This document shows, one piece after another, positions 1-7,893 of a stretch of 18,190 bases of DNA. The stretch is from Rhizobiaceae bacterium. Its GTDB lineage: Bacteria; Pseudomonadota; Alphaproteobacteria; Rhizobiales; Rhizobiaceae. The notes under the pieces were generated by a model, which saw nothing but the letters and a program-made list of their open reading frames with translations, searched no databases and was not told where the DNA came from. The first letter of the stretch is position 1; every line of letters begins with the position of its first letter. The stretch spans positions 1 through 18,190 of the forward strand of contig JAKISV010000041.1 of NCBI GenBank assembly GCA_021648425.1, given 5' to 3'. A program made the position numbers and the translations under genes.

Positions 1-2
1 AC

Positions 3-53
3 TATGGCTGGCTCGTGAAACAGAAAGAGGCCGAGCTTCGAAAGCTACTGTAG
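3..53 (+). CDS. C-terminal tail of an unidentified protein (partial, cut by window edge)
   Basis: Reading the plus strand from base 3 gives 16 codons with a charged, helix-like ending (YGWLVKQKEAELRKLL) and a TAG stop at 51-53. The other two plus frames either stop after five codons or run less plausibly past the edge of the next gene. The stop lies directly against the TAA of the convergent XRE gene, a common tail-to-tail arrangement. The fragment is too short to assign a family, and its reality as a gene is an inference from frame and position only. Confidence 0.4.
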   Translation, partial: YGWLVKQKEAELRKLL

Positions 54-431
54 TTATTTACGCCTGTTCGTTTCAAGCGTAGATTTTTCTATGTATCCGG
101 TCAGTTCCTCAATATCCTTTTGGCTGAGATCGGCAATGTTTCTGGCAAGCAGGTTTGCCAGTGTGGTGGCGTTAGCTGATAATCTGGACGTATCAATAGT
201 GGCTTTGGGATCAGAAATTGAAGCCAGATATTGCAATTCTTCTGCTTCATCCCAGATTATATTGAAATAAGTTATGATGCGCTGAACCATTGGCCATTGC
301 GGTTTACCACGCTGGCCGTGCTCCAGAGCGCAAAGATAGGCTGCGGATACATTTAGTTTGGTCGCCATCTCTTTTTGAGAGATGTTTCTGGATTTTCGCA
401 GTTCCCGGATTTTTTCGCCAAAAGGCGTCAT
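54..431 (-). CDS. XRE-family helix-turn-helix transcriptional regulator
   Basis: The 125-residue product has a lambda-repressor/XRE-type helix-turn-helix at about residues 5-55 (FGEKIRELRKSRNISQKEMA, then VSAAYLCALEHG), followed by a short alpha-helical tail containing NIIWDEAEELQ. The same compact protein occurs beside smr and mltA in many alphaproteobacteria, as I recall; its regulon is not known to me. I chose the ATG at 431 because AGGTG sits about six bases upstream; a GTG three codons earlier (440) is possible. It is the last gene of the minus-strand run Tim44 > mltA > smr > XRE, 20 bases after the smr stop, so it is probably co-transcribed. The family call is firm and the target genes are unknown. 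Confidence 0.9.
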   Translation of the reverse strand: MTPFGEKIRELRKSRNISQKEMATKLNVSAAYLCALEHGQRGKPQWPMVQRIITYFNIIWDEAEELQYLASISDPKATIDTSRLSANATTLANLLARNIADLSQKDIEELTGYIEKSTLETNRRK

Positions 432-451
432 CGAAATCACCTGATATATGC

Positions 452-1018
452 TTATGGTTTTCGTTTTATTCGCACATATAATGCGCCACTGCCGCCATGG
501 GTGAGGTGGGATTGGCTAAATGCGGATATTAACGGGTGAAAAGGTGCCTGCGCCAACCATAAGGGTACATTTTCCCTCAGCACACCACGCCCCATATTGC
601 CCTTACCTGTAATGACCAGAAGAGTTCTTTTACCCGAATAATAGGCATCTTCAACACTGTCATAGAGCGCACGGTAGGCTTCGCGCTGGGAAAACCCGTG
701 CAAATCCAGCCTGCCATCAATCGGCATTTTTCCTTTGGAGATATTTTTGATGGTTTTCTGATCAACTTCTTGAGGTGCCGAAACCGGTTTTGTTTGCATC
801 GGCGGCTGGTATGAGGGCGTGACGCCGGTCCGGGGTTTTTGATTTTTCGATTCCGATAAGGGAGCCGAAATTTTTGTGGTTGCTGGTTGCTCACTGTTAA
901 GCAGATTGGCGAAGTTTTTATCGTCTTTTGACAAGGGGTTTGCCGTGTTGGCAATTCTAAGCCAGATCTCGATATCTTCAGCGGTAAGTTTTTTCGTGGA
1001 GTTATCTGAGCGGGTCAC
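452..1018 (-). CDS. smrA: Smr-domain protein (MutS2-type small MutS-related domain)
   Basis: The 188-residue protein has a low-complexity, proline-, lysine- and serine-rich N-terminal half (about 40-95) and a C-terminal Smr domain. The domain shows LDLHG at 104-108, ITGKG at 136-140 and HGGSGALYV at 174-182, the three hallmark stretches of the family. Smr domains are nucleic-acid endonucleases or nickases, acting on DNA in MutS2 and on RNA in ribosome-rescue proteins; which substrate this stand-alone protein uses cannot be told from sequence. The start codon is GTG, and only one base separates it from the TGA of mltA (TGA-A-GTG), which implies translational coupling. The domain assignment is secure; the gene symbol is a convention for stand-alone Smr proteins. 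Confidence 0.88.
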   Translation of the reverse strand: MTRSDNSTKKLTAEDIEIWLRIANTANPLSKDDKNFANLLNSEQPATTKISAPLSESKNQKPRTGVTPSYQPPMQTKPVSAPQEVDQKTIKNISKGKMPIDGRLDLHGFSQREAYRALYDSVEDAYYSGKRTLLVITGKGNMGRGVLRENVPLWLAQAPFHPLISAFSQSHLTHGGSGALYVRIKRKP

Positions 1019-1019
1019 T

Positions 1020-2126
1020 TCAACATCTCCGATCAGGGTTTGGAACCAGCAGTGTCATTGAGGCTGCGTGTTTGATGCGCCCGGCAACTTCTCCAGCGCT
1101 ATCTCCAGAACCGCAGAAATAATCACCACGCTGAGGGCCAACAATTGCTGAACCTGTGTCCTGGGCAATCATCAGTCTGGACAAGGGTTTTTTATCGCTG
1201 TTAATTGGGCTATCTGTCTCAACCCAAATGGGCGTGCCAAATGTATGCTGCTTGTGATCGACAGCAAGGCTTCTGTTTTGGGTGAGGGGAACGCCAGCCG
1301 CAGCTATCGGCCCAAAATGAGCATCAGGTGCGCTGGTGGTTTTGAAAAATATGTAAGAGCGGTTATGTGACATCAGTTCATCACTTTTTGATGGATTATC
1401 ATTCAGCCATTTTCGAATGGATTGCATCGTTACATCTTTAATTTTCAATTCCCCTTTGTCGATCAGTATTTTACCGATTGGTGTATAGGGGTGGCCGGAT
1501 TTGGCGGCATACGAAACCCGCTGAGAGCTGTTGTCATCCAGGAGCAGGCGGGCAGAACCCTGAATATGAATGAAAAACACGTCCACCGGACTTTCAAGCC
1601 AGAATAGTTCCAGCCCTTTATTATCCAGTGCGCCCTGGCCAATGTGTGCCCGATCATAATATTCTACTATGCCGCCAGGGGTTTTTCGCCCGAAAGCAAA
1701 ATATTCATCCATTTCCTGCGGGCGGTTGGAGTGCATAACATCAACCAGGTCATCAGGCCTGCGCAAAAGAGGAAAGCGAAATTTGTCGGTGCGGGTTCGT
1801 GAGGCTGCAAGAACAGGTTCATAATAGCCGGTAAGCATGCCCTGGTATTTTGATCCATTAAACCGGCAGGGGGTAAAATTGTCTTCGAAAAACCCCCGCG
1901 CGCTGCGATTATCGCTAACGGATATATCCAGGGCTTTTGTGCCGATTGCAGCAAGGTCTGCGGCGGAAATACTGAGGGACTTCGTAGTGTAGGGTTTTTT
2001 TCTCATATGCCGCGCACTTAGCACAAAACAGTTGAATGCTGCCAGATGATCATCCTCATGCCAGCCTTTCATCCGGGAGAAGGAAATGGGAACAAGGTCG
2101 GATGAGGTTTTCTGCGAAGGGTTCAA
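1020..2126 (-). CDS. mltA: MltA-family murein transglycosylase
   Basis: This is a lytic transglycosylase that cleaves the MurNAc-GlcNAc bond of peptidoglycan and forms 1,6-anhydro-muropeptides. The 368-residue sequence shows the MltA core (KYQGMLTGYYEPVL, then FFIHIQGSARLLLDD) and the C-terminal 3D domain, ending with AQDTGSAIVGPQRGDYFCGSG. The conserved aspartates near 323 and 335 are candidates for the catalytic acid by family comparison. The start is a TTG with no clear Shine-Dalgarno. It is supported by family-like sequence right after it (LVPISFSRMKGWHEDDH), although the internal ATG at codon 19 is an alternative. There is no visible signal peptide or lipobox, unlike the E. coli lipoprotein. 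It sits 17 bases after the Tim44-family gene and is coupled to smr downstream. Confidence 0.92.
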   Translation of the reverse strand: MNPSQKTSSDLVPISFSRMKGWHEDDHLAAFNCFVLSARHMRKKPYTTKSLSISAADLAAIGTKALDISVSDNRSARGFFEDNFTPCRFNGSKYQGMLTGYYEPVLAASRTRTDKFRFPLLRRPDDLVDVMHSNRPQEMDEYFAFGRKTPGGIVEYYDRAHIGQGALDNKGLELFWLESPVDVFFIHIQGSARLLLDDNSSQRVSYAAKSGHPYTPIGKILIDKGELKIKDVTMQSIRKWLNDNPSKSDELMSHNRSYIFFKTTSAPDAHFGPIAAAGVPLTQNRSLAVDHKQHTFGTPIWVETDSPINSDKKPLSRLMIAQDTGSAIVGPQRGDYFCGSGDSAGEVAGRIKHAASMTLLVPNPDRRC

Positions 2127-2143
2127 TATGATCGAAAAACGCT

Positions 2144-2854
2144 CTAAGCCTCTGACTCGGTCGCCACCAGTTTCCAGTTTGGATCACGCGAACGCACATC
2201 TCGGGAGAAAGTCCACAGATCAATTACATCAACTATCTGCTCACTATTTCCCTCAACCAGCTCACCCTCATTGTCATAAGTGGCGGAAATAATCTGAGAG
2301 ACGAAACGCACAGTGAGATTTGCATCTTTTTTAGTTACCTGGGCTGAATCAATTTTTGCTTCTTTTACACCGACAAACGAGGATTGAACGCTAAGGCCGT
2401 CTTTTTCTCTTTGTTTGATGGCGTTGGCAAAACCTTCATAGACTTCGCGCGAAAGCAGGTTTTTCAATGTTTTTTTGTCGCCGTCAGCAAAAGCGGTGAC
2501 AATCATCTCATAGGCCATTTTTGAACCTTCAAGAAATTTATCAGGCTCAAAGGCGGCATCGACGTCTTTCATCTTGCGTAATTCACCATTGAGATCGGTG
2601 CCTGGTTTAGCCATCAGATCAATTGCTGAATAAATTTCAGGCGCATTGTTCTCGCCATTAACCGATTTACCGCGTTTGGGCAGGGTTACAACATTGTCGT
2701 TTGATGCAGAATTCAGATCATCGGGCTTTTTTTGATAGGGCTCGACGGGTGGATTTTGATGCCCGGTACGTTTTCCCAGTACGGATCTCAATCTCATAAA
2801 AATGAAAACTGCGATTCCTACAGTGATTAATGTGGTCAGATCGCCAAATTCCAT
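2144..2854 (-). CDS. Tim44/TimA-family membrane-anchored adaptor protein
   Basis: The 236-residue protein begins with a single hydrophobic segment (about residues 8-21, LITVGIAVFIFMRLR) preceded by acidic residues and followed by a basic stretch, which suggests an inner-membrane anchor. A polar linker runs to about residue 100. A Tim44-like domain then extends to the end (FLEGSKMAYEMIVTAFADGD, then DLWTFSRDVRSRDPNWKLVAT). In mitochondria this domain of Tim44 tethers the import motor to the translocon; bacterial relatives are described as adaptors, with partners less clear. The start is ATG. It is transcribed divergently from fxsA and heads the minus-strand run with mltA, smr and the XRE gene, so a cell-envelope role with MltA is a reasonable inference. 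Confidence 0.88.
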   Translation of the reverse strand: MEFGDLTTLITVGIAVFIFMRLRSVLGKRTGHQNPPVEPYQKKPDDLNSASNDNVVTLPKRGKSVNGENNAPEIYSAIDLMAKPGTDLNGELRKMKDVDAAFEPDKFLEGSKMAYEMIVTAFADGDKKTLKNLLSREVYEGFANAIKQREKDGLSVQSSFVGVKEAKIDSAQVTKKDANLTVRFVSQIISATYDNEGELVEGNSEQIVDVIDLWTFSRDVRSRDPNWKLVATESEA

Positions 2855-3022
2855 ATCGATAAGCTACGCTCCAGTTGTAAATACATGCAAACCATCCGTT
2901 TCAGGCGAATGATTAACCTGATATGGATATAATCTGTTGTTGGACAATTTAAAAGTGTCGAGTTCGTTACTATATGCATTTAATCGCTGATAACAGCAAA
3001 TACCGAAAGAAAAAGACTAAAT

Positions 3023-3532
3023 ATGCCCCTGACATTCCTTCCTTTCGCTTTATTAATCGTTCCGATAGCGGAAATCAGCCTATTTATTGTGGTTGGCGGC
3101 AAAATCGGTGCGCTTTGGACAATAGGGTTAGTTTTATTCACTGCAATATTAGGCTCAATCCTTTTGCGGATTGAGGGGTTTCGCACATTTGAGCGCATTC
3201 GCGAAAAAATGAATGCAGGTCAGATTCCAGGAGAGGAACTGGCAAAAGGTGCAATGATACTGGTTGCGGGTGTTTTGCTGTTAACCCCTGGATTTATCAC
3301 TGACAGTATTGGTTTAGCGCTGTTTTTACCGTTTGTTCGAAAAGTCATCTGGGCGTTTTTTGCGAAGCGGTTTACAGTTCAATACTCCGGTACGGCCGGT
3401 TTTTCTCAGTCGTCGCAGCGAGATGAGCATTTGGACCCCGATATTGTTGATCTTGATCCGGAAGATTTTCACGAAGAACAAAATTCCAAAAGTCCCTGGT
3501 TTTCAGAACTTGACGACAAGCGGCCTCGTTAA
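3023..3532 (+). CDS. fxsA: FxsA-family membrane protein
   Basis: The 169-residue protein has hydrophobic segments at about residues 4-24, 28-48 and 76-110, with the FxsA signature region LLLTPGFITDSIGLALFLPF at 86-103. The C-terminal tail (about 115-169) is polar and acidic and probably cytoplasmic. In E. coli, FxsA overproduction relieves F-plasmid exclusion of phage T7; its normal function is unknown. The start is ATG. The gene is divergent from the Tim44-family gene across a 168-base gap and is followed by secB, a neighbourhood shared with other alphaproteobacteria. Confidence 0.92.
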   Translation: MPLTFLPFALLIVPIAEISLFIVVGGKIGALWTIGLVLFTAILGSILLRIEGFRTFERIREKMNAGQIPGEELAKGAMILVAGVLLLTPGFITDSIGLALFLPFVRKVIWAFFAKRFTVQYSGTAGFSQSSQRDEHLDPDIVDLDPEDFHEEQNSKSPWFSELDDKRPR

Positions 3533-3608
3533 TGCGGTTAGGTATCGCGCCCTGCGCTTGTTTTCACTGATGGGAAGTGATAGCCACTTGGCGACACAAA
3601 TTTCCAAC

Positions 3609-3634
3609 ACCCGGTTGCTATCAGGCTACCGGGT
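3609..3634. repeat. 7-bp inverted repeat between fxsA and secB
   Basis: ACCCGGT at 3609-3615 is matched by its exact complement ACCGGGT at 3628-3634, with a 12-base loop. The repeat is GC-rich and followed on the plus strand by CAAAAAAA rather than a T-run, so it is not a standard intrinsic terminator of fxsA. It may shape the secB leader mRNA or be an operator. Confidence 0.4.
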
Positions 3635-3664
3635 CAAAAAAATAGATTGAATGGACTTTCCAGA

Positions 3665-4168
3665 ATGGCAAAAAAACCCGCTGCAAAACCCAAAAAAGAA
3701 GAAACATCCAGCGCTAACGGTGCAGAGCAAACAGGCCCGATGCTGAGTGTGTTGGCTCAATATATCAAGGATTTATCTTTTGAAAATCCAACCGCACCTA
3801 ATTCACTTCGACCACGCGAAAAGGCTCCCGAGATCAAAATCAACGTCAATGTTGGTGCAAACCCATTGTCTGAAACTGATTTTGAAGTCGAGCTGAAGCT
3901 GGAAGCGAAGGCTGAAGATGAAAATGAAGTGATGTTCAATGCTGAACTGGTTTATGCCGGCGTATTTCGTATTCAGGGCATTCCAGAAGAATCAATGGGG
4001 GCTGCTGTATTGATAGAGTGTCCACGATTGTTGTTCCCGTTTGCACGCCAGATCATTGCTGATTCGACACGAAACGGTGGATTTCCACCCTTGTTGATTG
4101 ATCCGATTGATTTTGCCCAGCTTTATCAGGCGCGGATGCAGGAAGAAGCCCCAAAAGCCACTTCTTAA
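3665..4168 (+). CDS. secB: Protein-export chaperone SecB
   Basis: SecB binds unfolded precursor proteins in the cytoplasm as a tetramer and delivers them to SecA. The 167-residue product carries the family motif SVLAQYIKDLSFENP at 28-42, a beta-rich core (KINVNVG, then FEVELKLEAKA), and the conserved ending LFPFARQIIADSTRNGGFPP followed by LLIDPIDFAQLYQ. The N-terminus is lysine- and alanine-rich (MAKKPAAKPKKE). I chose the ATG at 3665; a TTG six codons upstream (3647) keeps the frame but adds residues not typical of SecB. Neither has a strong ribosome-binding site. It is probably co-transcribed with fxsA and converges with dnaQ, leaving only five bases between the stops. Confidence 0.96.
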   Translation: MAKKPAAKPKKEETSSANGAEQTGPMLSVLAQYIKDLSFENPTAPNSLRPREKAPEIKINVNVGANPLSETDFEVELKLEAKAEDENEVMFNAELVYAGVFRIQGIPEESMGAAVLIECPRLLFPFARQIIADSTRNGGFPPLLIDPIDFAQLYQARMQEEAPKATS

Positions 4169-4173
4169 AAAAA

Positions 4174-4881
4174 TTACCGGTATTTACTCCAGATTGGTTT
4201 TTCGCCCAGGGTTTTAATATATTCCTGATGCGCATCCAATTCATCCCTGCCAAGTCGCGTATCCAGCGGTTGGGGTCTTTGTTTTGCGGTAAATTTTGTG
4301 CGGCTATCTGATTGTTCCTGCTGGTTGAATTGTGACTTTAATTCACTGGCAAGTTCCAGGCTGGCCTGCTTTCCTCCAAGCAGCTCGATATAGACCTCCG
4401 CCAGCAATTCAGAATCAAGCAATGCGCCGTGTTTTTGTCGGTGGGAATTATCTATTCCGTATCGCTTGCAAAGGGCATCCAGGGAGTTTGGCCCCATGGG
4501 GTGTTTGCGCTTGGCGATTGCCAGGGTGTCTATAACAAAATCAGGCAGGATTGCCGGTTTGCCGAGACGTTTTAGCTCAGCATTGACAAACCCCATGTCA
4601 AAAGATGCATTGTGGGCTATCAGTTTTGCATTGGAAAAAAATTCCAAAAATTCATCAATGATGTCGGCAAATAATGGTTTGTCGCGCAAAGATTCTGCGC
4701 TGATGCCATGTACTCTTTGCGCATCAGGGTGAATGGGGAAGCCATCGGGATTGATATATTGGTGGTAAATTTTTCCAGTCGGGAATCTGCCAACCAATTC
4801 AATTGCACCAATTTCTATGATGCGATCGCCTTTTGCGGGGCTAAGGCCAGTGGTTTCAGTATCAAAAATTATTTCACGCAC
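4174..4881 (-). CDS. dnaQ: DNA polymerase III epsilon subunit (3'-5' proofreading exonuclease)
   Basis: The product is the proofreading exonuclease of the replicative polymerase core. All catalytic residues of a DEDDh exonuclease are visible: D7 and E9 in FDTETTGL (Exo I), D95 in HNASFDMGFVNAEL (Exo II), and H151 plus D156 in HGALLDSELL (Exo III). The last 65 residues form a polar linker ending in KPIWSKYR, expected to contact the alpha subunit DnaE. The start is GTG, two bases after the TGA of coaE, so translation is probably coupled. It is the last gene of the ppsR > maf > aroE > coaE > dnaQ run. At 235 residues the length is typical. Confidence 0.96.
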   Translation of the reverse strand: MREIIFDTETTGLSPAKGDRIIEIGAIELVGRFPTGKIYHQYINPDGFPIHPDAQRVHGISAESLRDKPLFADIIDEFLEFFSNAKLIAHNASFDMGFVNAELKRLGKPAILPDFVIDTLAIAKRKHPMGPNSLDALCKRYGIDNSHRQKHGALLDSELLAEVYIELLGGKQASLELASELKSQFNQQEQSDSRTKFTAKQRPQPLDTRLGRDELDAHQEYIKTLGEKPIWSKYR

Positions 4882-4883
4882 AT

Positions 4884-5480
4884 TCAGGTTTCCTTCGAGC
4901 TTTGACGGAGAGTTGCAATTATCCCACGCACAGATTGTCGGGCTTTTTCCATGCCCAACGAAGTATCGATAATAAAATCTGCTTTTTGGCGCTTTTCTGC
5001 ATCGGGTATCTGGTGTTTGAGAATAGAAGCGAATTTTTGTTTTGTCATGCCCGGTCGCGACATTACCCGTTTTTCCTGCTCCTGCGCACTGGCGGTAACA
5101 ACAAGGGTGGCATCCACTCTTTTGTTGCCACCGGTTTCGAAAAGCAGTGGAATATCCAGTACAACTAACTCAGCCTTGTTTTTGGATGCGGTCTGCAAAA
5201 ATTCCTGCTCTTTTTTTCGTACCATCGGATGAATGAGTTTTTCCAGCTTTTGCATATTGTTGCGATTTCCCAAAACCAGCCTGCCCAGGGCCTGGCGGTC
5301 AACCTTCCCATCGATTACTGCATCAGGAAAAATTTCTTTTACAGGTTTAACGGCTTCGTTTTTATAGAGGTCGTGTACAGTTTTATCAGCATCGTGGACC
5401 GGTATTCCTTCAGCACGAAACATGTCGGCGGTTGTGGATTTTCCCATAGCAATGGAGCCGGTGAGGCCAAGGATAATCAT
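4884..5480 (-). CDS. coaE: Dephospho-CoA kinase
   Basis: CoaE phosphorylates the 3'-hydroxyl of the ribose of dephospho-CoA, the last step of coenzyme A synthesis. The 198-residue protein starts MIILGLTGSIAMGKST, with the Walker A loop GSIAMGKS at 8-15, followed by VHDAD (28-32), and VLDIPLLFETG, typical of the CoA-binding region. I placed the start at the ATG at 5480 because it gives the canonical N-terminus and overlaps the aroE TGA by one base (TGATG). The open frame continues 25 codons upstream but that part lies inside aroE. It is a housekeeping gene in a tight operon with dnaQ. Confidence 0.96.
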   Translation of the reverse strand: MIILGLTGSIAMGKSTTADMFRAEGIPVHDADKTVHDLYKNEAVKPVKEIFPDAVIDGKVDRQALGRLVLGNRNNMQKLEKLIHPMVRKKEQEFLQTASKNKAELVVLDIPLLFETGGNKRVDATLVVTASAQEQEKRVMSRPGMTKQKFASILKHQIPDAEKRQKADFIIDTSLGMEKARQSVRGIIATLRQSSKET

Positions 5481-6322
5481 CAGGAACTTTCTTTCAGGCA
5501 GGATAAAACATGTTGGCGCAACCCTGAAGTCACCTGAGGGCGAACGCCAAACCATTTTTCAAAACCAGGCACCGCCTGATGCAACAGCATTCCTATTCCA
5601 TCGACGGTTTTTAGTTTCAGGGAATTTGCCTGGATAAGCAGATCGGTTTGCAGGGGATTATAAACAATATCGGTAACAATTGCTGAAGCAGGCAGAGGTG
5701 AAATATCGATTTCCAGTGGCGGCTGGCCCTTCATGCCAAGGGAGGTGGTGTTAATCAACAAATCGGTGTTTTGTAGTAGCTCAGCTATATCGCTCCAGGG
5801 CCTGGCACGGCAGGGTTTACCCATCTGGTCAGCCAGACTGGTTGCGCGTTTAGCAGTGCGATTGACGATTGTGATTTTTTTGATACCCGCGTTGATTAGA
5901 GCCAATATGATTGCTTTGGAAGCGCCGCCTGCTCCCAGCACCAATACAGTTTGTGCTTTGCGCCAGTCGCTGGCGAATTCATCGAGATTAGTACAAAAAC
6001 CGTAACCGTCTGTGTTGTCAGCTTTGAGGGTGCCATTTTCAAACCACAAGGTATTTATGGCTTTCAACCGGGTTGCGGTGGCGCTAATGTCGGTAATGTT
6101 GCTGAATGCACTTTCCTTATGGGGGAATGTGATATTGCCACCGACAAAACCTTCCGTTTTTAAATTGTTGATAAATTTGGGGAGATTTTCGCGAGCCACG
6201 GCAATCTTTTCATAACTGCCATCAATACCATATTGCTTGAGCCAATAGGTGTGCAAATCAGGTGACAGTGAATGGGATATCGGCCAGCCGATGACAAAGG
6301 CCCTGGGAATTGATTTAACCAT
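5480..6322 (-). CDS. aroE: Shikimate dehydrogenase (NADP+)
   Basis: AroE reduces 3-dehydroshikimate to shikimate in aromatic amino-acid synthesis. The 280-residue sequence shows the substrate loop IGWPISHSLSP (11-21), the catalytic lysine K69 in NITFPHKE, the catalytic aspartate D105 in ADNTDGYG, the nucleotide-binding loop GAGGASKA (130-137) with the NADP-selecting NRTAKRA (154-160), and a C-terminal LLHQAVPGFEKWFG. All key residues are present. The start is ATG; it overlaps the end of maf by eight bases, and its stop overlaps the coaE start. Confidence 0.96.
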   Translation of the reverse strand: MVKSIPRAFVIGWPISHSLSPDLHTYWLKQYGIDGSYEKIAVARENLPKFINNLKTEGFVGGNITFPHKESAFSNITDISATATRLKAINTLWFENGTLKADNTDGYGFCTNLDEFASDWRKAQTVLVLGAGGASKAIILALINAGIKKITIVNRTAKRATSLADQMGKPCRARPWSDIAELLQNTDLLINTTSLGMKGQPPLEIDISPLPASAIVTDIVYNPLQTDLLIQANSLKLKTVDGIGMLLHQAVPGFEKWFGVRPQVTSGLRQHVLSCLKESS

Positions 6323-6920
6323 CGATCAATTCCATTTGGCGCAGTTGTTTGAGCAGCGGCAGTAATGGCAGCCCCATGATAGAGAAAAAATCGCCTTCAA
6401 TGGCTTCAAACAGTTGCACGCCTTCCCCTTCAATCTGATAAGCGCCAACACTGGTCAGGGCTTTTTGACCTACGTTGGCCAGATGCCTGCCAATGAATTC
6501 CGGCTTTAGTTTGCGAAAGGTGATGGTGGCTTTGTCGCCATGGTGCCAGAGGATTTTACCGTTTTTTGCCAGTGCGACCGCACTGTTGAGAATGTGACTT
6601 TTGCCCGAAAGGAGCAAAAGGCGACGACGGGCGGCTTCCATGTCTTCGGGTTTGTGAAGAAGTTTCCCTTCAAAGGTAAGTGTCTGATCCGCACCGATTA
6701 CCACTGCTTCGACATTCTTCTCGCTGAGGGATAACGCTTTGGTCTGGGCAAGGACGAGGGCGATATCTCCTTCATCCATATCCGCCGCCAAAAGGGGAGC
6801 TTCCACTGCGCGTTCATCTATAGATGCGGGCTGAACCCGGAACTGAACTCCCGCGGCTGCAAGCAATTGAGCCCGGTAAGGGCTTTTAGAAGCGAGGATG
6901 ATATCGGTGTTTTTTTTCAT
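6315..6920 (-). CDS. maf: Maf-family nucleotide pyrophosphatase (YceF-like)
   Basis: Maf proteins hydrolyse non-canonical or modified nucleoside triphosphates to monophosphates. The protein opens with DIILASKSPYRAQLL, the family phosphate-binding motif, has VIGADQTL in the middle (the DQ form resembles the E. coli YceF branch, which acts on 7-methyl-GTP), and ends GDFFSIMGLPLLPLLKQLR. I chose the ATG at 6920 (201 residues); a TTG six codons upstream at 6938 is also open. The gene lies 34 bases after ppsR and overlaps aroE by eight bases. Family assignment is firm; substrate specificity is inferred. Confidence 0.93.
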   Translation of the reverse strand: MKKNTDIILASKSPYRAQLLAAAGVQFRVQPASIDERAVEAPLLAADMDEGDIALVLAQTKALSLSEKNVEAVVIGADQTLTFEGKLLHKPEDMEAARRRLLLLSGKSHILNSAVALAKNGKILWHHGDKATITFRKLKPEFIGRHLANVGQKALTSVGAYQIEGEGVQLFEAIEGDFFSIMGLPLLPLLKQLRQMELIDG

Positions 6921-6929
6921 GGGGACAAT

Positions 6930-6964
6930 ACTTATCAAAATTCAAAGGGACTTATCAAGATTCA
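6930..6964. repeat. Tandem 15-base direct repeat at the ppsR/maf junction
   Basis: ACTTATCAAAATTCA (6930-6944) and ACTTATCAAGATTCA (6950-6964) match at 14 of 15 positions with a 20-base period. The right copy contains the ppsR stop codons (TGA followed by TAA on the minus strand), so the left copy looks like a short duplication of the ppsR 3' end. Confidence 0.6.
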
Positions 6965-7854
6965 GTGGGTTGGTTATGTTCAGATTGCCGGTCTAGTTTT
7001 TGCAGGTGTTTTGAGCGTAACTCTAAAATTTCAGCGGATGCTTCTTCGATTGATCTGCGGGTAACATCTATCATCGGCCAGTTGTTTTGTTTGCAGAGTT
7101 TTCTGGTGTGGGAAAGTTCTTCGGCGATGGAGGCGCGATTGGTATAGCTGTCGTCGCCAAGGACGGATTTTTCGCCAAGTTCCCGATTTTGGCGCACGTG
7201 ATATATCTGATCAGCAGTGGCAATTAATGCCACAATCAGCGGTTTTTTTGCATTCAAAATTGCTGCCGGTAAAGGGATATTGGGTACCAGCGGGTAATTT
7301 GCGGTTTTTACACCACGATTGGCCAGATAAATGGCCGTGGGCGTTTTGGATGTGCGCGATATACCAACCAGTATTATTTCAGCTTCTTCAATATCTGCCG
7401 GCAGGACCCCGTCATCGTGGGCCATGGTATAATCCAGCGCCTCAATACGACTGAAATATTCTATATCAAGAACATGCTGGGCACCGACTTTTTGTTGAGA
7501 GGGGGTTCCAAGATAGGATTGAAAAACCTCCTGGACGGGTTTCAACAGGGAAACATGCGGAATGCCCATGGCTGCGCATCGCATCTCGAGATGTTTAGCG
7601 ATTTTATTGTCAACGATGGTATAAAGAACAATGCCGGGTTCTTTGTCGATACTTTTGATAACTACGTCAAGCTGGGAGCGGCGGCGCACAAGGGGATAGA
7701 CATGCTCGATTGGTGTTGAATTGGTATATTGGGAAGATACCGCGCGTGCAGCTGTAATCAAAGTTTCCCCGGTTGCATCTGAAACCAGGTGCATATGGAA
7801 AAAGCTTGTTGATTTTTCTTCCGTGTCTTTGTCCTGGGTGGTATCAGCTTCCAA
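6955..7854 (-). CDS. ppsR: PPDK/PEP synthase regulatory kinase-phosphorylase (DUF299)
   Basis: Family members are bifunctional kinases and phosphorylases that switch pyruvate phosphate dikinase or PEP synthase off and on. The 299-residue protein has HLVSDATGETL (22-32) at the N-terminus and the P-loop-like GISRTSKTPT at 164-173, both diagnostic, plus VGAQHVLDIEYFSRIEALDY. The start is TTG at 7854 with AAAGG about eight bases upstream; the next in-frame ATG is 20 codons in and would cut close to the conserved core. The gene is divergent from hemE and heads the operon with maf, aroE, coaE and dnaQ. Its homologue RP001 is one of the genes used to recognise alphaproteobacterial origins. The gene symbol is by family; the target enzyme is not in the window. 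Confidence 0.93.
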   Translation of the reverse strand: MEADTTQDKDTEEKSTSFFHMHLVSDATGETLITAARAVSSQYTNSTPIEHVYPLVRRRSQLDVVIKSIDKEPGIVLYTIVDNKIAKHLEMRCAAMGIPHVSLLKPVQEVFQSYLGTPSQQKVGAQHVLDIEYFSRIEALDYTMAHDDGVLPADIEEAEIILVGISRTSKTPTAIYLANRGVKTANYPLVPNIPLPAAILNAKKPLIVALIATADQIYHVRQNRELGEKSVLGDDSYTNRASIAEELSHTRKLCKQNNWPMIDVTRRSIEEASAEILELRSKHLQKLDRQSEHNQPTES

Positions 7855-7893
7855 ATAAATGGCCTTTTGAAGATTTGTGCCGAAAGAGCGGCC

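Noticed and set aside
3609..3634. Intrinsic terminator after fxsA
   Set aside because: The stem is good but is followed by A residues, not T, on the plus strand, and on the minus strand the T-run precedes the stem.
3333..3650. 105-codon plus-strand ORF overlapping the end of fxsA
   Set aside because: It is a different frame of fxsA, which has clear family motifs; the part beyond fxsA has no recognisable protein sequence.
7195..7200. CACGTG core as another parS
   Set aside because: The flanks (GCG left, ATA right) do not fit TGTTNCACGTGNAACA.
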